Origin: Odontocerum albicorne
Taxonomy: Eukaryota; Arthropoda; Insecta; Trichoptera; Odontoceridae
Direction: 5' to 3'
Assembly: GCA_949825065.1 (NCBI GenBank)
Contig: OX463856.1
Location: 720,702-784,701 of the forward strand
DNA length: 64,000 bases
In this document: one piece after another, positions 53,255 through 63,189 of the stretch
How positions within the stretch are numbered: the first letter of the stretch is position 1
Layout: the number at the start of each line of letters is the position of its first letter
Program-made: the position numbers and the translations under genes
The notes under the pieces: model-generated
Databases searched by the model: none
What the model was told of the DNA's origin: nothing
The model's input: the letters and a program-made list of their open reading frames with translations, nothing else

Positions 53255-54080
53255 AGTTCTCCGCACTTCTTTTTTTATTTCATCATTGACTGTCCACGCA
53301 GTGATTTCATTGCGATGTTTTAGAAAGCAATAAAAAAAACTCTTAATTTCAAGTCTGTAAAACGTGTTTCATTCCTTGTATTTCTTTCCTCTCCATTATC
53401 CCTTCCTTTTTCCTTTGATTGATGGTATATTGGTTAGTGTATTAGTTATAATGCTACGTTTGGGCAGTGTTATTATATGAAGTGGAATCATGGACCCTCA
53501 AAGTTGGTAGTATGAACCAATTGGAAGCATTCGAGATGTGGATACACCGGAGAATGCTACGGATACCCCGGATGGATATGGTCAGCAACACAAGGGTTCT
53601 TCAAAGAGCCAAAGTTAATACAGAGTTGCTGACTAATATTAAAATCCGAAAGGTGTCCTATTTGGGTCATGTACTTAGAGGAGAAAAGTACAATTTACTG
53701 CACCTGATCATCCAATGCAAAATAGAGGGTCGAAGAGGTGTTGGCAGGAGGCAAATCTCCTGGTTCCGTAATAAACGTGATTGGACTGGTATAAGGACCG
53801 TTGGGGATCTTTTTCGGGCTGCCGGGGACAGAGATGCTTACTTTTAGATGATAGTCAACGTTGGGGGGACCTGACATAACACTAGGAAGAAGAAGAAGAT
53901 GGTATATAAATTTTATTTGTACCATTTATATTGTTCATGAGTTATGTATAGATGAATAATTATTTTAATATTTTATTGCATGTTACTTTCATTATTTACT
54001 TTTGTCTGGTTTGTTACAAGAAATTGCCGCCTGGCAATATTCCAGCCAGATTTTTTTTATAATGAAGTATTAAGTAAATA
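53255..54080 (+). mobile_element. LINE A 3' end, interrupted by LINE D
   Basis: The left part (53255-53431) covers the last codons and UTR up to CCTTTGATTGATGGTATAT. The right part (53908-54080) resumes the UTR and ends with TCTGGTTTGTTACAAGAAAT, GCCGCCTGGCAATATTCCAG and an AT tail. A LINE D copy lies between, so LINE A was there first. Confidence 0.85.
53432..53897 (+). pseudogene. LINE D C-terminus nested in LINE A
   Basis: The frame at 53467-53847 reads ESWTLKVGSMNQLEAFEMWI, HRRMLRIPRMDMVSNTRVLQ, RAKVNTELLTNIKIRKVSYL, GHVLRGEKYNLLHLIIQCKI and EGRRGVGRRQISWFRNKRDW, then TGIRTVGDLFRAAGDRDAYF. This is the ESWTL....RLEAFEMW.HRR.L.I, then R.A.....L...IK.RK..YLGH..R and IEG.RG.GR....W..., widespread in insect LINE C-termini. 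The 3' end is an AGAAGAAGAAG tract. GATGGTATAT flanks the insert at 53422-53431 and 53898-53907, a 10-bp target duplication. The frame is intact to the stop, so the insertion looks young. Confidence 0.9.
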
Positions 54081-54084
54081 AATA

Positions 54085-54222
54085 AACAGTAAAAGATATT
54101 AAAAATACCTGAAGAGAAAATCAGACTAGGATGATTTTTAAAATATCATAGTTCGAACAGAAATAGAACCCGCAACGTCCGAGCTGCAAAACAAATGTAC
54201 TCGTATTTAACCAACTAGGTGA
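54085..54222 (-). mobile_element. SINE S1, truncated
   Basis: Plus strand: body GAAGAGAAAATCAGACTAGG, B box AACAGAAATAGAACCCGCAA, head AAACAAATGTACTCGTATTT then AACCAACTAG. The head is split by the octamer TACTCGTA at 54198, absent from other copies. Confidence 0.7.
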
Positions 54223-54632
54223 TTATGTAATTTATTATTATCAAAGACTGTTTATTCCACTTTTTTTGTGACGGTATAACCCTACCGGTTTCAAGGCTTT
54301 CACCTCCTCTTCAGGGGAGCACAAACAAGACTAAATGCTGTTCGAACTAGTACCGATATACACGCTTCAACGGTTGGAGGCTGAGGGGTGACGGAGGCAT
54401 GGGATGATTTCGGCCAAGAGCGGAGAGGTGTTTGGGATATAACTGTTCACCAGATGTTCGGATCGATGTACTGACTTAGAAAATTCTAGGGCCTCTAATC
54501 TGTCAAATTTATTTCCGTTACTACTGATATGTAAGAATTTGGCATCATCGATAGAAAAAGTATGGTTTTCACGGTGACAATGATGAGCCATTTCAGAATA
54601 AATTAGAGGATTTGTTAAGGCGAATTTGTTAG

Positions 54633-54975
54633 TTATCTCCGGTGATAATTACTCGATCGATACAAGTCAGTGGATTAAAAACACTACAAGTGAAACAATT
54701 ACGATGATAAAGGGGAAAGTTGTCGATAGTGGAAAGGCAACAACCACGACCGAAGTCGCGGCACATTTAAAGAAACGAGATTCCTGAACACACACACGCA
54801 GATATTTCCGGTGATAATTGGCCGATCGATACGAACGACATGCCAATAGATTCAAAACACCGCAAGCAATACAATAACGATGATAAAGTGATAAGTCGTT
54901 GATAGCGAAAAGGCGCAAACCGCGACCGAAGTCGCGAACCATTGAAAGCAACGAGATTCCTGAACATACACATGA
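54633..54975. repeat. Two diverged 168-bp direct repeats inside the PLE pair
   Basis: Unit 1 (TATCTCCGGTGATAATTACT... to ...GAGATTCCTGAACACACACA) and unit 2 (TATTTCCGGTGATAATTGGC... to ...GAGATTCCTGAACATACACA) share ACGATGATAAAG, GACCGAAGTCGCG and the ends, but differ at many sites. Not found elsewhere in the window. Confidence 0.8.
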
Positions 54976-54989
54976 AGCCAGCTTTTTAC

Positions 54990-55330
54990 ACTAATTTTAA
55001 TCTCCGGAAACTCTATTTAATGGGAAAGACAAAAATGGAATACGTAGCAACAGTGGTGTGTATACACTTTTATGTGCTGATAATTTCTATATAGGAAAGA
55101 CAGGAAGATCTTTTGAAAAGAGATTTCGTGAACACTGAAATGGCTAATCATTGTCACCGTAAAAACCATACTTTTTCTATCGATGATACAAAATTCTTAC
55201 ATATCAGTAGTAACGGAAATAAATTGGACAGATTAGAGGCCCTAGAAATTTCTAAGTCAGTACATCGACCCAAACAACTGGTAAACAGTTATATCCCATA
55301 AGTCTCTCCGTTCTTGGCCGAATTCGTCCC
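54990..55330 (+). pseudogene. PLE GIY-YIG endonuclease domain, motif intact but deleted downstream
   Basis: Frame from 55052: GVYTLLCADNFYIGKTGRSF then EKRFREH. Both halves of the GIY-YIG signature are present (GVY at 55055-55063, YIG about 8 residues later) with the following R...R.H region. A deletion of about 45 bp then joins EH to the ANHCHRKNHTFSIDDTKFLH segment in another frame, producing the stop at 55136. KFLHISSNGNKLDRLEALEI and the C-terminal NSYIP follow. This domain supplies the nick for target-primed reverse transcription in PLEs. Confidence 0.85.
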
Positions 55331-55555
55331 ATGTCTCCCTCACCCCTCAGCCCCCAACTATTGAAGCGTGTATATCGGTACCAGTTTGAACAGAATTTAG
55401 TCTTGTTTGTGCTCCCCGGAAGATGAGGTGAAAGCCTTGAGACCGGTAGGGCTATACCGTTACAAAAAAGTGGAATATACAGTGTTTGATAAAAATTAAT
55501 TACAATGTTTTTTAACCTCCACAACGTTAATGCCTTAACTATAAACAACATAGGT

Positions 55556-56030
55556 TATTATGTTTAAAGACAATAGAAACAATTATGAATGAAAATAACA
55601 TCAAGGGATTAGCAGAAACCTAACATCCAGACATTTTGACATAATAATAAATCCACGGAGATCAGGTCATGTACGTACGACTGCTACATATTCCCTAGGT
55701 CCTGCTAATCAGCAATTTTAAGGTTTCAGTTGTAAAGGGCTCTGTCTCGTGCTACTCGTATACGATGGCGGGGAGCTTTGTTCTCCTCAATGCAGAGTCG
55801 AGAAAGGAGAATAAAGAGTGGAAAGGTCTCATAGAAACCCAATTCCCCGGAGCGCAATGAAACATTTTATTTTTTACAAGAGTCTCTGTCTGCGAGTACT
55901 GCCTGTTTTCAGGGTTGACTTTGAAAATGTTTTCGATATTAAAATTTTCATTAAAATAAATTGGGTGCATCCATGTTGAATGGAAATGTGTGCTACTGTA
56001 TTATGTGAATTATGTGCTCAAAGTAGACGT
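55556..56030. other. Stretch with no recognised feature
   Basis: No supported gene. A TACTCGTA octamer lies at about 55754. Confidence 0.3.
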
Positions 56031-56034
56031 TTAA

Positions 56035-56810
56035 TATTGCAAAAGGAGTAAAGCAAGGATGTATTTTGTCACTCTGGTTGTTTAATATGTTTATATACTC
56101 GTGTGGGAAGGAACTATTAAGTTCAATGAGTAGCATTCAAATATTGGAATGAAATATTTGTGGATTATTTTATGCTAATGGCATGATAGTATAAACAGAT
56201 AATGAGGAATAATTACTGTATATGATGAAACAAAGAGAAAAATCTAAGACGAATGTTGAGAAATCATGGTGATAGAAAAGTGTGGAAGGAAAAGTAAATG
56301 TGGTGTAAGGATCAACAATGAAAGATTGAGGAATTCGGTAGTATTTTTTTCAAAAAGTTACTCGAGATATCAAATAACATGAAGCGATAAGAAACAAAGT
56401 CAATGGGGCCCTTACTCAAACCGGTCAGTATCAAAATCTGCTGAGATAATAGTCCACAACGATGATAGTTTAATTCCAATTTTGATTCAGTGGAGTGAAA
56501 CATGGACATAGAAATGACTAGTAGAAGTGAAATAAATTCTGTAGAAATACATGCATTGAAAATAATAGACGAGATGACAATGTTTGGCAGAATACGAAGT
56601 GAAGTGATTAGAATTGAATGTGAAATTAAGACAATTTTTTTAAACAAGATGGAGAAGAGCACTCTGAGACGGTTTGAGCATGCTGAGTGAATGAATGAAC
56701 AAAACAAATATACAGTGTGAATTTGAGTGGAATATGAAGTAGAGGAACACTGGAAAACATGGTTGTCGAGATAAAAAGTCTGATATTATGTCCTTTCTGT
56801 ATACCCGGAT
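56035..56810 (+). pseudogene. LINE E RT palm to C-terminus, heavily decayed
   Basis: The relic starts RVKQGCILSLWLFNMFIYSC, the GVRQGC.LSPWLFNI motif of non-LTR RTs, followed by GKELLSSM. The equivalent of LLYADD reads LFYANG, so both catalytic aspartates are lost, and the VNAGKSKVM-like segment has decayed. The frame at 56502-56690 keeps INSVEIHALKIIDEMTMFGR then IRSEVIRIE, and RRFEHAE stands for RWFGHVERM. Its C-terminal order matches the 37.6-kb relic. Confidence 0.75.
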
Positions 56811-56867
56811 AGAAAAATGAAATGACTCAATTCACAAAATGCATTTTAATATCAATCCAATCAAAAT

Positions 56868-57165
56868 CCTCGTTGGTACACTCACAGTATTGGAGTGTCC
56901 AATTTATCTCTGGCCGTGGGAGTTTTAATGGCAAACTCTTCAGAGTCAATCCTGTCCCTTAGCTTTGCTGTAATTTTTGCGGCCATCTGGATCAATCTGT
57001 AGAGCACATTCTCTGGTACTGCAATTAAAATCGAGTCAGTAATTTCCGAAGCCAACTCCACTTAACCTCACATCGGTTCATCTTCGGACCGATTGGCTAC
57101 TCCGATCTAGTGGCATCAAAGGATAGTTTTGTTGCATTTGAAATTTTCTGTTTAAGTACTGGCAA
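56868..57165 (-). repeat. Dispersed coding-like repeat K, copy 2
   Basis: The minus strand encodes SEITDSILIAVPENVLYRLI, QMAAKITAKLRDRIDSEEFA and IKTPTARDKLDTPIL before a stop. It is related to the 7.8-kb copy over about 200 bp, including the non-translated lead CCAATCGGTCCGAAGATGAA. Unknown product. Confidence 0.6.
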
Positions 57166-57169
57166 CTTG

Positions 57170-57402
57170 ATGGGCTATTTGAACTCCAGACCTTAATAAG
57201 AAAAAAATCTGTACTGCGAGTAATTTGATTGATGGGGACTTATTTTGTCCCCATAGCAGCGTTGGTGCAGGTGGGATCGAACTGAACCGAAACGCAACCT
57301 TAAATTCCGATAATTAAGAGTTTATACTTAAAAGGCAGTCGGCAGGTTTTTAAATCTACATATTTCTGGTTGTAGTACACTGATCTTATTTTGTTAGAAT
57401 AC
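57170..57402. other. Stretch with no recognised feature
   Basis: No supported feature. Confidence 0.25.
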
Positions 57403-57404
57403 CG

Positions 57405-57575
57405 GAGGTAATTTTGTGTAGCAGTCGTGTTTCTCAAATTTTGTGAAGTACTCGTGTTTCTTAAATGTTGTGTAGTACTCGTGTTTCTTAAACTTTGTGT
57501 AGTACTCGTGTTTCTTAAATTTTTTGTAGTACTCGTGTTTCTTAAATTTTGTGTAGTATTCGTGTTCCTTCAATT
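57405..57575. repeat. Tandem repeat, about 29-bp unit with TACTCGTG
   Basis: About six copies of TGTAGTACTCGTGTTTCTTA AATTTTG. The octamer-like TACTCGTG is in most units. Confidence 0.9.
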
Positions 57576-57577
57576 TT

Positions 57578-58160
57578 CATCACACTTTTAATTGTTTCAT
57601 GTTTGGTTATCCGTGCATACATATTTTATTAAAAAACAGTTTTTATTTAAAGTTATACGGTAACCCTGCCCTGTTCAGCGCCTGTGTACAGTATTTTATG
57701 TAAGTAGAACTAGATCTGAGATCGAGAACCTTTTTTTATCAAATATCAACAAGATATTTTTCACCAAACGTTAATAAAGACATTTGAACAGGCATAACTA
57801 CCAATTTAAAAATCAGTTATTCTTGTTGTCATTTTTTCAATTTTTTGACGCCATATACTGATCAAAGATCCCTCTTTTACGTGTTATTGTAACATCACTC
57901 AAATATACTTCTTCTTCAATGTTTCTTTCCTCTCCGGAGGTGGTCGATCATCGGAACTATATTGACTCTTGATGCAGCAGCTGTAAACTAAACCCCGTCA
58001 CAATCACATTATTCCCATAAGTTCTTACAACCAGGAGATGCGTCTTCGTTACACGTTTCTTTTACCTTGAATTGTCTGTGCAATATCAGTAAAAAGATCT
58101 CATATTTTTATCCTGAATTGTATGTCCAAAGTACTCTAACTGTTAAAATTTTATGGGGGA
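57578..58160. other. Stretch with no recognised gene
   Basis: May contain badly decayed PLE sequence upstream of the RT relic, but nothing readable. Confidence 0.3.
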
Positions 58161-58164
58161 TACA

Positions 58165-58690
58165 ATGGGCTTAACATTAAACAAAATTACTTTAATTTTA
58201 ACAATACAATATATAAACAAACAAATGGTTTAGCTATTGCTATTGGCTCACCGTTTTCTCCACTCTTCAGTCAAATATTTATGAACTATTTTGAAAAATG
58301 TATTTTTAGGAGTAAGTGTAAGTTACAATAACTAAAAATGTTTTGTACTGGTTTAGGTATGCAGATGACATTCTTTGTGTTTGGACGGGTCCGGGTACCG
58401 ATAGACAATTACACCAATTTCTAAAATATTTAAATTCTATAGAGAGTTTTATGGAACACGAACAGGATGGAAAAATTAATTTCTTGGACCTAACATCATC
58501 TCGAAAAAAATGTACTTTTGTTTTTGACTTATATAGAAAAGACACTTATTCAGACTCTATAATTCCAGCAACTTTCAACCATCCTAATAACCATAAATTC
58601 GCCGCCTTTAACTGTATGCTTCATAGATTGCTCAGTGTCCCTTTAACAGACGACAATTTTAAAAAGGAATTAAAAACCATACAAAAATAG
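58165..58690 (+). pseudogene. PLE reverse transcriptase with YADD
   Basis: The first frame gives YINKQTNGLAIAIGSPFSPL then FSQIFMNYFEKCIF (PLE motif TDG.AMGSPLSP..A.IFM..FE). After a frameshift near 58330 the frame 58343-58690 reads RYADDILCVWTGPGTDRQLH, QFLKYLNSIESFMEHEQDGK and INFLDLT, then YRKDTYSDSIIPATFNHPNN and HKFAAFNCMLHRLLSVPLTD. YADD is the catalytic motif; INFLDL, YRK.TY.D..I...S.HP..HK and R are PLE-type. The frameshift between the SPL and YADD motifs inactivates it. Confidence 0.9.
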
Positions 58691-58869
58691 CTTCAAATAA
58701 TGGCTACCCTGAAAGTGTCATTAATTCCCTTTTAAAAAAGAACAAAAAATAAACTCATAAAAGATCATATATTTAACGAGATTTTAACATACCTATAAAT
58801 GGAGTAAAGTCCTATTTACAAAAAAAATATCATAAGAAATAACCAAAAAATTCCAAGTCACATAAAGCC

Positions 58870-59270
58870 AGCTTTTTACACTAATTTTAATCTCCTGAAA
58901 CTCTTATTTAATGGGAAAGGCAAAAATGGAATACTTAATAACAATTGTGTGTATAAACTTTTATATGCTGACTGTGATAATTTATATATAGAAAAAACAG
59001 GAAGATTATTTGAAAAGAGATTTCGTGAACACCAATCCGCTTAAACAAATCTTTTAATTTATTCTGAAATGGCTGATCATTGTCACCGTGAAAACCATAC
59101 AGTCTCTATCGATGATCCCAAATTCTTACATATCAGTAGTAACGGAAATAAATTTAACATATTAGAGACCCTAGAAATTTATAAGTCGTGGTGCATCGGG
59201 TGAACATCTGGCAAACACATATATTCCAAGAATCTCGCCGCAGCTCGCTGAGGTTGTCTCCTCCCTCCCT
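58870..59270 (+). pseudogene. PLE GIY-YIG endonuclease, degenerate
   Basis: Codons NNCVYKLLYADCDNLYIEKT then GRLFEKRFREHQSA end in a stop. GVY has become CVY and YIG has become YIE, so both glycines of the signature are replaced. After a frameshift: EMADHCHRENHTVSIDDPKF and LHISSNGNK. Compare the intact motif at 55.05 kb. Confidence 0.85.
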
Positions 59271-59594
59271 TCACCGACAGTCCCTAACCCACACGTTTAC
59301 CGTTAGAAGTGTGTATATCAGTACCCGTCCGAATAGAATTCAATATTTTTTGTGCTCCCCTGATGATGAGGTGAAAGCTTTGAAACCGTTAGGGTTTATA
59401 CTATACCGTTACAAAAAGTGGAATAAACAGTATTTGATAAAACAAATTGCAATGTCTTTTAACATCCACAATGTTAATGCCTTAAATATAAATAATAAAT
59501 TGAATATATTATATATTATATAAGTGGATTAAGTGGATGCTTAGAGAAGAGAAATGTATATAAGGGAATGCTTAGAGCACTCTGTAACAATAAC

Positions 59595-59690
59595 GACCTC
59601 ATTGTAGCACATCTCCCACATCATTGTAGCACATCTCCCACATCATTGTATCACATCTCCCATATCATTGTATCACATCTCCCTTACACG
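59595..59690. repeat. Tandem repeat, 22-23-bp unit
   Basis: Four copies of TCATTGTAGCACATCTCCCA CA with changes to TATCACATCTCCCATA. Confidence 0.9.
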
Positions 59691-59728
59691 CAAACACTCG
59701 GTGTTAATCATCTTCTTGTTCTTCTTAA

Positions 59729-59979
59729 CTACTTGACAGTTTTGCCCGAGCGTGACTCGGGTATGAAGTTTTTTTTTTTACTGACGAGCCCGGGCCTCGT
59801 TCGGGCAAATCTTGTTTCGACTTGGGATTGTTTCTCTTAAGCGTCGTTTGCCCAAACGACGCTTGGAAGAAACACTCCCAAGTCGAAACTAGATTTGCCC
59901 CGAACGAGGTTCGGGCTCGTCAGTACCATAAAAACTTCGTGCCCGAGTCAAAAACTTTGTAACCAAAACTGTCCAGTGG
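59729..59979. mobile_element. Foldback (palindromic) MITE, 251 bp
   Basis: The ends CTACTTGACAGTTTTG and, from the right, CCACTGGACAGTTTTG begin an inverted repeat that runs to a perfect centre AAGCGTCGTTTG-CC-CAAACGACGCTT (59839-59864). Arms share CCCGAGTCA/TGACTCGGG, ACTGACGAGCCCG and GACTTGGGA. Flanks TTAA (59725-59728) and TTAT (59980-59983) suggest a 3-4-bp target duplication. Confidence 0.85.
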
Positions 59980-59984
59980 TTATA

Positions 59985-62055
59985 GGTTACTTGACCCATT
60001 ATCACATCGACCGAGCCTATTTCTTTTAGATTTAGATTCCCAACTGTTCTTCCATATTTTTGGAAGTCTTCGAGATAAACTGTGGCTGTGTTAGTCTTCC
60101 CATGTATCTTTATATTATTTTGGCATTTGGCAAACTTGTATATGTAAAAATCATTGTTTTCTTGTTTGCCGTCTCTACCTGACAATATCTTATTTCAAAT
60201 TTCCTTATTCGACCTGTCATTGATTTGTATCTAATGGTCCTAAGGGTTTTCAAGTCAAGCTCCGCAGAATGCTTTTGGTTTGGTTGGGTTTGTTTTAGTT
60301 TCGACTGTATTATTATTTGTATTCTCATTATATTTCATTATAAATATACACAAAGTACTCAAAATAAGCAAATTATTATTACATTATATGTTATTCAATA
60401 CTTAAATAAGCGAAACCACTTAACTTCTATATCACATTCCTAATTTTAATTAATGCGCAATGCAAAATATGTCGAGAATTTTACTCATGTAAAAAATTGA
60501 TTATAAAACTTGATGAAAACCTTTAGAAATAATTTAATAGATGTTTCAAACAATTTTCTTTGTAAAACTCTATAATAATAATTAAGATAAAATTTACTTA
60601 GAATATTTCTCTAATACTCTTAGAAGTGGAATTTACGAAGTAAATTTATTTTAATATCTCTTCGAGATATTTTACTTAGGCGTTTACATCTCTTTTAAAC
60701 AATTCATGGCAAGACATACAATATTTTAGCATTTTAAATGATATTTTAATGCGGATCGCAGCCGCTCGCTCGTAACATTTAATCAATGTCAACAGAAAAA
60801 TGATCCAATGAAACAACACTTAACCAGGTACACAAATCACTTCAGATACTCGTATATCGAATGGCTGAGAATCAAACACTCATCTTGATTTCAATGAAAT
60901 CCTACCTAAACGTTGTATTATTTTTAACGTTATATTACTATAAACTGTGTATTATTTCACATTATAAGTATTAAGATAATAATTTCATTTTATTTTATTC
61001 AAATGTTTACATTATACTACTAAATGTAAATATAAACTGTAAGACATATAGAGGGAAGGACTCGAAACTTTTTTTGATGTTTCTTTTCTCAGATTTGATA
61101 TTTCCGATATTTTTGGATGCATTTGACATATTTTAGTTACTATAAAAATCATATTAGAACGTACTTTAGTTTCATACTTTTAAGATTATTTTGATATTTT
61201 TGAACGTATTTTTTATGTATTCAACACTTAAGAAAATATTAGGCGTTACGAAATATTTGAAATATTTTTGGACTGTTAGGATAATTGAAGATTTAACTGA
61301 TGGTTTTGGTTAAATTTGACTAATTTTCAATTAATTTACGAAATTTGAATGTTACAGTTACGCGTATTAAAAAAACGCGTATTAAAAAAATACACTGACA
61401 CGTCAACTTCAAATGGCTTGTAAACAAAGAATGAATTGACAGATCGAAATGAAATTTTGAGTACGTTCTTATGAAAGATGAAATATTAAAATGGCGTAAA
61501 AATTTTGGTTTTTCTACTGCTCCATAGATGTCGCTTTCAAAACTTTTTGACTAACCTATTATTTGCATAACGGTCTAGTAACTGTCGGAAGTAGTAACTG
61601 TCGTTTATCGGACATGATATGGCAAGTGCCTTCGTTTCCGTATGTAACCAATCCCTAATTCAGGCCTTAAGAAAGAAAAACCTTGACGTAGAGGGAGTTG
61701 TAATCTCACGTGTTTCAGTTATCTTCAGCCACTGGCATTTTTTTCTTCCACCCGACAAAAAGGATTACTCCCCTTTAACCCGCAGCTGGCTCTTTCAAAT
61801 AAACCTCCCTATTGGGACAGTCCCAATACTCATAACTTTACCTGGATAAATACTAGGAAGACCCTTCATCACTCTAAGCAGGAAAAAGTTTGGTTTCGAA
61901 TAGTCCAGATTATTTAAAAATAAATATACGTACTATCTTACTATCCGGGGTAGGTATAGAGGACTTGACGCCAGAGTTATTGATCACGATACACATATTT
62001 GGCCTCTTCTATATCTTAATATATTGGCCGCAGTCATAACCTTCCTGTCATTTCA
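59985..62055. other. Long stretch with no recognised gene
   Basis: AT-rich. The frame at 61619-61849 is open but has no recognisable domain. One TACTCGTA lies at about 60848. Confidence 0.3.
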
Positions 62056-62057
62056 CT

Positions 62058-62146
62058 CTACATGTTTGTTATTTTTATATTTTTAACCTGTCAATAATAG
62101 TGGGTTCAAATCGCGAGTTAAAGCACTCCGGAGAAAAGTCTACTCT
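62058..62146 (-). repeat. Dispersed repeat D fragment
   Basis: TTTTTAACCTGTCAATAATA, GTGGGTTCAAATCGCGAG is the complement of the repeat D core at 30.34 kb. LINE I follows directly. Confidence 0.5.
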
Positions 62147-62592
62147 CTAAGGTTTGTGTGGGCTCTTGAGTGTGGTGTTTTTTGTTGTTTTATATTTGTA
62201 TTTTTGTTTATTTTTGTTTTCATTTTTATGATTGGTGTGGTATATTATGGGATGAACATTTTTGGTCTTTCTGGAGTAATGATGTGAGAGGAGTTTGATT
62301 TCACATGATGGTTTCAGTTGTAATTGAGTGTCACTGTTTGTCAGGTTGATGAGAACGTGCACGGGGTTTTGTTTTTGTGTAATCAAAAATCGGAAAGAAG
62401 TATCGATTTATTTTTTCATGCTAAATAACCTCAGTGAGATACAGGCAAAAGCCTAGTTTACTGAGGACACGACAAATGAAAGGCAACAAACCCAGATCCA
62501 TTAAAATTGTATGTCCAAATTAAATTACCTGTTGTTTTTTTCGAAAATGGTGTATATTTTTTGTCATATGTAAATAAATAAAATTAAAAAAT
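62146..62592 (+). mobile_element. LINE I 3' UTR and tail
   Basis: GTGTGGGCTCTTGAGTGTGG, TCTTTCTGGAGTAATGATGT, TGTTTGTCAGGTTGATGAGA, GAAAGGCAACAAACCCAGAT, ending at AAATAAATAAAATTAAAAAA. Same order as 49.48-49.92 kb; no coding part. Confidence 0.75.
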
Positions 62593-62594
62593 AA

Positions 62595-63188
62595 GTGGCC
62601 ATATACTCGTATAAATGGTCCATTTACCATATTAAGAGTATTATGAAAAACGCAAGAAGTTTGAGAACTGATATTAAATAACGATTCTTAACTTATAATA
62701 ACAAATATTATATGCGCATTTTCTATGAAAATACGAGTACAAAGAAATTACATTAGAATGAGAATTGCATCTCAGACTATTGTATAAATAGTCTACACGT
62801 GTTTGCTAAGTATGTGCACGTGTATGCAAACAGCGCTAGTTATGCTTTCTACCATCGTTTTCAACATTGAAGCTCAGATTTTTATAACATTGAAGCTCAG
62901 AAAATATTATCCTTACGAGAATACCAAGTATTATCCTTTGACGTTGAAACAATTTGAAACGATGTATAATATATCGCTGGCACCAAGGATATGCATTGTC
63001 AGGCAACCTTCGCTGAATTGGTGCAGGATGCAAACTAGTAGAAATATATTTGAATAAATTTGTCAGTATGCAATTAGAGAGTTTGATGGTTATATATTTG
63101 ACAAAGAACGAATGGTACGAATTATCAATGCGAAAAAGTTAAGGATAAATTGGAGAAACGGTATATTTGACAGCAATTATTGGATGAC
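62595..63188. other. Stretch with no recognised gene
   Basis: Two octamers (about 62605 and 62733). The open frame at 62803-63057 has no family resemblance; it could be decayed 5' LINE D sequence. Confidence 0.3.
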
Positions 63189-63189
63189 T

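Larger units (their letters stand above)
54226..55553. mobile_element. PLE, inverted pair with coding ends and a 168-bp spacer duplication
   Basis: The left copy (54226-54632, minus) carries the 3' UTR and C-terminal codons (MAHHCHRENHTFSIDDAKFL, then NSYIPNTSPLLAEIIPCLRH). The right copy (54976-55553, plus) begins in the region upstream of the endonuclease (GCCAGCTTTTTACACTAATT) and runs to the family 3' terminus CGTTAATGCCTTAACTATAA. Between them (54633-54975) two diverged copies of about 168 bp lie in tandem. Confidence 0.85.
58165..59495 (+). mobile_element. Longest Penelope-like element copy
   Basis: Order: RT fingers/palm (58165-58690), linker, GIY-YIG region (58870-59270), 3' UTR with CTGATGATGAGGTGAAAGCT then TTGAAACC, and the 3' terminus ATGTTAATGCCTTAAATATA at about 59490. 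The 5' half of the element, including the N-terminal RT region, is missing. Confidence 0.85.
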
